Shown: positions 59,127-64,000 of the stretch, piece after piece
Numbering within the stretch: position 1 is the stretch's first letter
Layout of the letters: each line of letters begins with the position of its first letter
Translations under genes and position numbers: made by a program
The notes under the pieces: model-generated
What the model saw: only the letters and a program-made list of their open reading frames with translations
Told to the model about the DNA's origin: nothing
Database searches by the model: none
DNA from: an uncultured Ruminococcus sp.
GTDB taxonomy: Bacteria; Bacillota; Clostridia; Oscillospirales; Ruminococcaceae
DNA: 64,000 bases
Assembly (NCBI GenBank): GCA_910579955.1
Contig: CAJTWE010000009.1
Location: forward strand, 1 to 64,000
Direction of reading: 5' to 3'

Positions 59127-59604
59127 GAATAATCAAAAGGAAATCAAAGTTCCGGTTGGAATAAGACTTCTTATACGCCGCTGCTGTCAGGCTGTACTCA
59201 CCATGGAAAAATTTTCACAGGATGCAGAGGTAAGCGTATCTTTTGTAAGCAATAACGAGATTCGCAGACTCAACAGAGCGTATCGAAATAAGGACAGTAT
59301 AACTGATGTCCTTTCATTTCCTCTTGGTGCAAACGGTAAATATGATATAAACAAAGAAACAGGCTGCGCACTGCTTGGAGATGTTGTTATTTCCCTTGAA
59401 ACAGCAATGCGTCAGGCTGAGATCTATGGTCATTCTCTGGAAAGAGAGATAGGCTTTTTGACTGTTCATTCCATGCTTCATCTTCTGGGATATGATCATG
59501 AGATAAGTCCTCTTGAAGAGAGAATAATGAGAGAGAAAGAAGAGCAGGTTCTTGGTGAGCTGGGTATTTCAAGAGAAAATACTTTCTTGACAGAGGAAGC
59601 GTGA
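59095..59604 (+). CDS. ybeY: Endoribonuclease YbeY (rRNA maturation)
   Basis: A 169-aa YbeY. The zinc motif is VHSMLHLLGYDHEI, with three His. NNEIRRLNRAYRNKDSITDV and LSFPLGANG are further family motifs. YbeY acts in 16S rRNA 3'-end maturation and ribosome quality control. The gene overlaps phoH by 32 bases and its stop is just before era. Confidence 0.93.
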   Translation: MQVTKVKVSVKNNQKEIKVPVGIRLLIRRCCQAVLTMEKFSQDAEVSVSFVSNNEIRRLNRAYRNKDSITDVLSFPLGANGKYDINKETGCALLGDVVISLETAMRQAEIYGHSLEREIGFLTVHSMLHLLGYDHEISPLEERIMREKEEQVLGELGISRENTFLTEEA

Positions 59605-59606
59605 GT

Positions 59607-60509
59607 ATGACAAAATCTGTATTTGTATCTATAGTAGGAAGGACTAATGCAGGCAAGTCCTCTCTCCTTAACGCTATTATAGGTGAAAAAATAGCGTCTG
59701 TAAGCAATAAGCCTCAAACAACACGTACTCGTATTACTGGTATAAAGACAATAGGTGATACCCAGATGGTATTTATGGATACACCAGGTCTTCATAAGCC
59801 TAAAAATAAGCTTAGTACTCATATGATCAATGCTGCTAAAAGTTCAATTGTTGATATGGATGCAGTTTTATTTGTTATGGACTGCACAAATCGTTTTGTA
59901 AGCGATGAAGAGGAAGAACTTCTTAAAAGCCTTATGAAATCTAAATCAAAGGTTATACTTGTAATTAACAAGGTAGATCTGCTTTCTGATAAATCAGTGC
60001 TTGTTTCCATTATAGCCGAACTTAGCGGAAAGTATGATTTTGATTCTATAATTCCAATCAGCGTACTTCAAAATGATGGTATTTCCATAGTAGAAGAAGA
60101 GGTAATAAAGCTTGCTAAAGATTCACCTCATTTTTTCCCGGATGAAAAATTTACCGATCAGCCCGAAAAGGTTCTTGCCGCTGAGATGATACGTGAAAAG
60201 CTGCTTTGCGCTCTTGAAAAGGAAGTTCCGCACGGTATAGCCGTTGGAATAGAAAGAATGGAAGAGCGTGATGACAAGGATATTCTTGATATTGATGCAG
60301 TTATTTACTGTGAGAGAATGTCGCATAAGGGCATTGTCATAGGCAAGGGCGGAGCTATGCTCAAAAGAATCGCAACTTCTGCAAGAAATGATCTTGAGAA
60401 CTTTTTTAGGATACAGGTAAATCTTCAATGCTGGGTAAAGGTAAAAGAGGACTGGAGAAATAAGGAAGGTCTTATAAAGAACTTTGGACTTGCTGATGAC
60501 GGCGTATAA
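59607..60509 (+). CDS. era: GTPase Era
   Basis: The ATG at 59607 is preferred to the GTG at 59601. The product (300 aa) has G1 GRTNAGKSSLLN, G2 TTRTRITG, G3 DTPGLHKP, G4 NKVD and a C-terminal KH domain with GKGGAMLKRIATSARND. Era checks 16S rRNA processing and 30S assembly. Overlap with ybeY translation is likely. Confidence 0.95.
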   Translation: MTKSVFVSIVGRTNAGKSSLLNAIIGEKIASVSNKPQTTRTRITGIKTIGDTQMVFMDTPGLHKPKNKLSTHMINAAKSSIVDMDAVLFVMDCTNRFVSDEEEELLKSLMKSKSKVILVINKVDLLSDKSVLVSIIAELSGKYDFDSIIPISVLQNDGISIVEEEVIKLAKDSPHFFPDEKFTDQPEKVLAAEMIREKLLCALEKEVPHGIAVGIERMEERDDKDILDIDAVIYCERMSHKGIVIGKGGAMLKRIATSARNDLENFFRIQVNLQCWVKVKEDWRNKEGLIKNFGLADDGV

Positions 60510-60565
60510 TTTGGCAGCTATATTTATAACATTTTTACTTATAATATTTCCGGAGGTGAAATACG

Positions 60566-60724
60566 TTGACACTTTGGGAAATATTTTGCAAAACAGGAAA
60601 AATTGATGATTATCTGAACTATAGGAGAGAATTCTCCATAGCATCAGATGAGAGTATAGAAAGGTCTGCGTGTTATGCTGCTTTCAATGAAGGGTCTGGT
60701 TCTGCGAGAAACTCAGGCAGGTGA
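60566..60724 (+). CDS. YqzL-like small protein between era and recO
   Basis: CGGAGGTG lies before a TTG at 60566 giving MTLWEIFCKTGKIDDYLNYR and 32 more residues, with a stop at 60724 inside recO. The start (LW.IF..TG.ID.YL.Y) matches the YqzL family, found between era and recO in many Firmicutes. The C-terminal part beyond the usual length overlaps recO by 50 bases. Function unknown. Confidence 0.7.
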   Translation: MTLWEIFCKTGKIDDYLNYRREFSIASDESIERSACYAAFNEGSGSARNSGR

Positions 60725-61445
60725 CAAGGGACGATTTATTGATATATTGACCGAAGAGTTGGGAGTGGTAACGTTTTTTGTTCGTGGGGCAAAAAAAATA
60801 ACCGGAAAAAGTACTGCTGCTACTCAGCTTTTTTCCTATGCTGATTTTTGCATAGAACAGCGCAGGGACAGATATTATTATCAAAGCGCCAAGCCGATTC
60901 GGATTTTCTACCAATTGCGTGAAAATCTGTTAAATCTAAGTTTGGCGTCTTATTTTGCAGAACTTATCAGAATGACAGTTACTAAAGGCAGACAGGATAA
61001 TTCTTCTTTAAGGCTTGTTCTTAATACATTTTTTTACCTTACAGAGGGAAAGCGTGATCCAAGTATTCTCAAACCTCTTTTTGAGCTGAGATTTGCCTCT
61101 GAAATGGGTTTCATGCCTGATGTGCTTATGTGCAGAGGATGTATGGATCACCTGCCGGAAAAACTTGTTTTTTCTGCTCAGGAAGGCTGTTTCTGGTGTG
61201 AGGACTGCTATAATAAAATGAATAAAAGTGAAGATATGATAGTGTATCATATGAAGCTTTCAGGCCTTGAAATGATTCGTCATATCACATTGGTTGATAT
61301 GGAACGTCTTTTTAATTTTCGTGCAGGTGATGAAACAATAAATATTGTTTCAAGATTTTCTGAGGATTTTATTTGCCGTCACATGGCAGTGAAACCAAGG
61401 AGTCTTGAATTTTATCATAATGTTAAGGCATCAATGTGCAGATAG
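60675..61445 (+). CDS. recO: DNA repair protein RecO
   Basis: A 256-aa RecO with an N-terminal OB fold (LSMKGLVLRETQAGDKGRFI) and a C-terminal helical part with a zinc site (CRGCMDHLPEK, CFWCEDC). RecO helps RecR load RecA onto SSB-covered DNA. A GAAAGG box stands upstream. It overlaps the YqzL-like gene. Confidence 0.92.
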   Translation: MLLSMKGLVLRETQAGDKGRFIDILTEELGVVTFFVRGAKKITGKSTAATQLFSYADFCIEQRRDRYYYQSAKPIRIFYQLRENLLNLSLASYFAELIRMTVTKGRQDNSSLRLVLNTFFYLTEGKRDPSILKPLFELRFASEMGFMPDVLMCRGCMDHLPEKLVFSAQEGCFWCEDCYNKMNKSEDMIVYHMKLSGLEMIRHITLVDMERLFNFRAGDETINIVSRFSEDFICRHMAVKPRSLEFYHNVKASMCR

Positions 61446-61490
61446 CAACGCTGCCTTGAAATAACTTATATATCAAACACAGGAGGTTTT

Positions 61491-63887
61491 ATGAATAAAT
61501 ACGAAAAAATATTGGAACTCGACAAAATTCTTGAAATGCTAGCTGACAAAACCTCAAATGAAATATCAAGAAAAATGGCGCTTGAGCTTCGTCCTGAAAC
61601 GAGTGTTTCTCGTGTGAGGGAGGAACTTCTCAAGACATCAGAGGCGCTTTCACTTTCGCTTCGTTTTGGTACGCCGTCATTTTATGGATTCCGTGATATG
61701 TGTATGTCACTTAGACGTGTCAAATCAGGTGCACAGCTTTCACTTAAAGATCTTATGGACATTGCGGTTGTGCTTAGACAGATACAGGTTTTATCTGATT
61801 GGTATGACCATTGTTCTGGTATGGATACGGAACTGGATTATCTCTTTTCACAGCTTACGCCTGTTCCATATCTTCTTGAAAAGCTTGAACGTTCAATTAT
61901 TTCTGAGGACGAGATCTCGGACGCAGCAAGCGCCGCACTTTCTCAGATCAGACGAAAAATAAGCCGTTCACAGCAGCATCTGCGTGATACTCTTGATAAA
62001 ATGGTGCGCAGTCAGGATGTACAGAAATGTTTGCAGGATACAAGGGTAACTCTTCGTGACGGACGATTTGTTCTTCCTGTAAAGGCAGAGCATCGTACAC
62101 ATATTCAAGGTCTTATACATGACTCTTCAGCTTCGGGTCAAACCATCTTTATTGAACCAATGTCTATAGTTGAGGCTAATAATGATATTCGTCTCCTTGA
62201 AGCGGAAGAACAGGAGGAAATCGAGCGCATTATAAAGGAACTTTGTGCAGATTGTGCGGCTTGGGCGGATTCTATTATAGCAAATCACAGCATATGTGCA
62301 GAACTGAATCTATACTTTGCAAAAGCTGCTCTTGCTGCGCAGATGAAGGCATTTATGCCGATTTTATCTGATGATGGAGTTATTGACCTTAAAAAGGCTC
62401 GTCACCCGCTTATTTCTGCTGACCGTGTTGTACCAATTTCATTTTGCCTTGGCGAAGAGTACAGCGCACTTATTATTACAGGTCCAAATACAGGCGGTAA
62501 AACAGTAGCGCTTAAAACCTGTGGACTTCTTACACTTATGTCTATGTGCGGACTGCTTATTCCGGCAGCAGAAGGAAGTCGTATTTCTGTTTTTAAGTCA
62601 GTTTATGCAAATATTGGTGATACACAGAGCATCGAACAGAATTTGTCAACATTCTCAGCACATATGAAAGATGTAATACACATTCTTGAAGAAGCCGACG
62701 ACAGTTCTCTTGTTTTGCTGGACGAATTGGGTTCGGGTACAGACCCTGTAGAGGGTGCTGCTCTTGCGGAAGCTATAATATCAAGGCTCAAAGATAATGG
62801 CGTAAAGCTTATGGTAACTACTCACTATCAGGAGCTTAAACTCTATGCTACAGAGCAGCCCGACGTTCAGAATGCGTCATGTGAATTTGATGTTGAAAAT
62901 ATGCGTCCTACTTACAGACTTATAATAGGAGCACCGGGTAAGTCAAATGCTTTTGCCATAACAGAAACACTTGGCCTTTCAAAATTTGTTATAAATCATG
63001 CCAAAGCTCTTGTAAGTCAGGAAAACACACGTTTTGAAAAGGCTGTTGAAAAGCTTGAAAAAACACGTATTCAGCTGGAAGATGAACTTTTAAAAGCTGA
63101 GAGAGCAAGGGAAGAAGCACAGGCACATGAACATGAGCTTGCCGAAGAAATGAAGCTTTTCCGTGAAGAAAAGGCACAGCGCATGGAACAGGTAAGGCTT
63201 CAAGCTAATAGTATTATTGAAACTACAAAGGCAGAATCTAATGCGCTTCTTGATGAACTTGATAAGCTTAGAAAAGAAAAAGAAAAGGAAAGCTTTGCCG
63301 AGTCGGTTTCTGCTGCAAAATCAGGAAGCAAGCAGCGTTTTAATAAAATGTATGACATGGCAAATCCTCTTGACAATAAAACTGATGAAGAGTACGTTTT
63401 GCCACGTCCTCTAAAGAGCGGAGACACTGTTCTTATCGTGGATACCAATACAAGAGGTGTACTTGCAGGCAATCCTGATAGCAGCGGACAGGTTTTTGTT
63501 CAGATGGGTATTATGAAAACAAAGGTTGATATAAAAAGACTCAGACTTATTGAAAATCAAAATCAGCCTCAGAAACAGAAAAAATCAAACGCAAGACCTC
63601 AACAGAAAAAGCAAGGTAGAATATCCGCTCAAACCGAGCGCAGTGCCTCTATGGAGCTTGATATAAGAGGAATGACCTGTGATGAGGGTGTATATGAGAT
63701 GGAAGCGTTTCTTGACCGTGCTGTTATTTCGCACATTTCAACAGTAACTGTTATTCATGGCAAGGGTACGGGGCTTTTAAGAAAAGCAGTTCATCAAAGA
63801 CTAAAAAGAATGCCTTATGTAAAATCATTTAGATTGGGTTTGTTTGGTGAAGGTGAAGACGGTGTAACTATTGTTACACTCAAATAA
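61491..63887 (+). CDS. mutS2: Endonuclease MutS2
   Basis: A 798-aa MutS2. It has the core MutS-like helical domain, Walker A ITGPNTGGKTVALKTCGL at about 328-345, Walker B VLLDELGSGTDPVEGAA, a coiled coil (about 510-610), a KOW-like part and a Smr nuclease domain at about 720-798 with LDIRGMTCDEG and VIHGKGTGLLRKAV. It acts in ribosome rescue and recombination control. AGGAGG precedes the ATG. Confidence 0.95.
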   Translation: MNKYEKILELDKILEMLADKTSNEISRKMALELRPETSVSRVREELLKTSEALSLSLRFGTPSFYGFRDMCMSLRRVKSGAQLSLKDLMDIAVVLRQIQVLSDWYDHCSGMDTELDYLFSQLTPVPYLLEKLERSIISEDEISDAASAALSQIRRKISRSQQHLRDTLDKMVRSQDVQKCLQDTRVTLRDGRFVLPVKAEHRTHIQGLIHDSSASGQTIFIEPMSIVEANNDIRLLEAEEQEEIERIIKELCADCAAWADSIIANHSICAELNLYFAKAALAAQMKAFMPILSDDGVIDLKKARHPLISADRVVPISFCLGEEYSALIITGPNTGGKTVALKTCGLLTLMSMCGLLIPAAEGSRISVFKSVYANIGDTQSIEQNLSTFSAHMKDVIHILEEADDSSLVLLDELGSGTDPVEGAALAEAIISRLKDNGVKLMVTTHYQELKLYATEQPDVQNASCEFDVENMRPTYRLIIGAPGKSNAFAITETLGLSKFVINHAKALVSQENTRFEKAVEKLEKTRIQLEDELLKAERAREEAQAHEHELAEEMKLFREEKAQRMEQVRLQANSIIETTKAESNALLDELDKLRKEKEKESFAESVSAAKSGSKQRFNKMYDMANPLDNKTDEEYVLPRPLKSGDTVLIVDTNTRGVLAGNPDSSGQVFVQMGIMKTKVDIKRLRLIENQNQPQKQKKSNARPQQKKQGRISAQTERSASMELDIRGMTCDEGVYEMEAFLDRAVISHISTVTVIHGKGTGLLRKAVHQRLKRMPYVKSFRLGLFGEGEDGVTIVTLK

Positions 63888-63890
63888 AAG

Positions 63891-63933
63891 AAGCACTCTG
63901 TCATAGTATAACACTTTGTCAGAGTGCTTTTAA
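63891..63933 (+). terminator. Terminator after mutS2
   Basis: AAGCACTCTG and CAGAGTGCTT form a 10-bp stem, followed by a short TTT run. Confidence 0.75.
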
Positions 63934-63957
63934 TAAAAAATATAGAGGAGAGAGAAA

Positions 63958-64000
63958 ATGGAAAAGTCAGAAAGCACATTTTTAGGAACTGAAAAAATAA
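63958..64000 (+). CDS. MATE-family efflux transporter, first codons (partial)
   Basis: GAGGAGAGAGAAA precedes an ATG and MEKSESTFLGTEKI, after which the window ends. This start resembles that of MATE drug/sodium antiporters of clostridia (FLGTEKIGKLL), so a MATE transporter is likely. Confidence 0.55.
   Translation, partial: MEKSESTFLGTEKI

Overview
The window looks like a chromosome segment of an anaerobic, spore-forming, cellulosome-type member of the Oscillospiraceae, most likely a Ruminococcus. The support is a low-GC Firmicute gene style, type I dockerin modules on three secreted proteins, a cohesin-like lipoprotein, a cotJC spore-coat gene, and the phoH-ybeY-era-yqzL-recO-mutS2 housekeeping cluster. 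The species cannot be read from the sequence alone.

Positions 1 to about 30,175 are the right-hand part of a tailed-phage prophage that runs off the left edge. On the minus strand, read from right to left, come the early genes, a recombination cassette (PP-loop enzyme, RusA, SbcC-like ATPase, RecT, MBL-fold enzyme), a DnaD-like replication protein and many small accessory genes. These are followed by a late regulator, the terminase, portal, a MuF protein with a toxin-like tail and its probable immunity gene, scaffold, capsid, head-tail connectors, tail tube, Gp15-like protein and tape measure. On the plus strand are two consecutive repressor modules, each with mirrored promoters and its own operator family. 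They are followed by an ImmA peptidase, a DUF4041/T5orf172 cargo gene and a large serine integrase. The integrase stops next to a cotJC reading frame that has lost its start codon, so the prophage interrupts a sporulation gene.

From about 30.8 to 45.9 kb the host carries a papain-like dockerin protease, a lipoprotein whose two cohesin halves are in swapped order, a TVP38 membrane protein, a CbbX-like AAA ATPase, the KtrB/KtrA potassium system, a D-Ala-D-Ala carboxypeptidase homologue without its active-site residues, a phosphoesterase, an amidase, and queA-tgt followed by a dockerin protein. At 46.0 to 49.2 kb a lysine riboswitch precedes asd-dapA-dapB.

The strongest candidate for an undescribed system is the five-gene minus-strand operon at 51.5 to 56.4 kb: an ECF-type sigma factor, a membrane protein placed as its anti-sigma factor, an LRR/dockerin/PrcB-like secreted protein, a short Thr-rich repeat lipoprotein, and a radical SAM/SPASM enzyme directly behind it. 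I read it as a sigma-controlled, surface-exposed, radical-SAM-modified peptide (RiPP-like) linked to the cellulosome. The sequence shows the layout and motifs; the chemistry and the function are inference. The window ends in housekeeping genes and the first codons of a MATE transporter.
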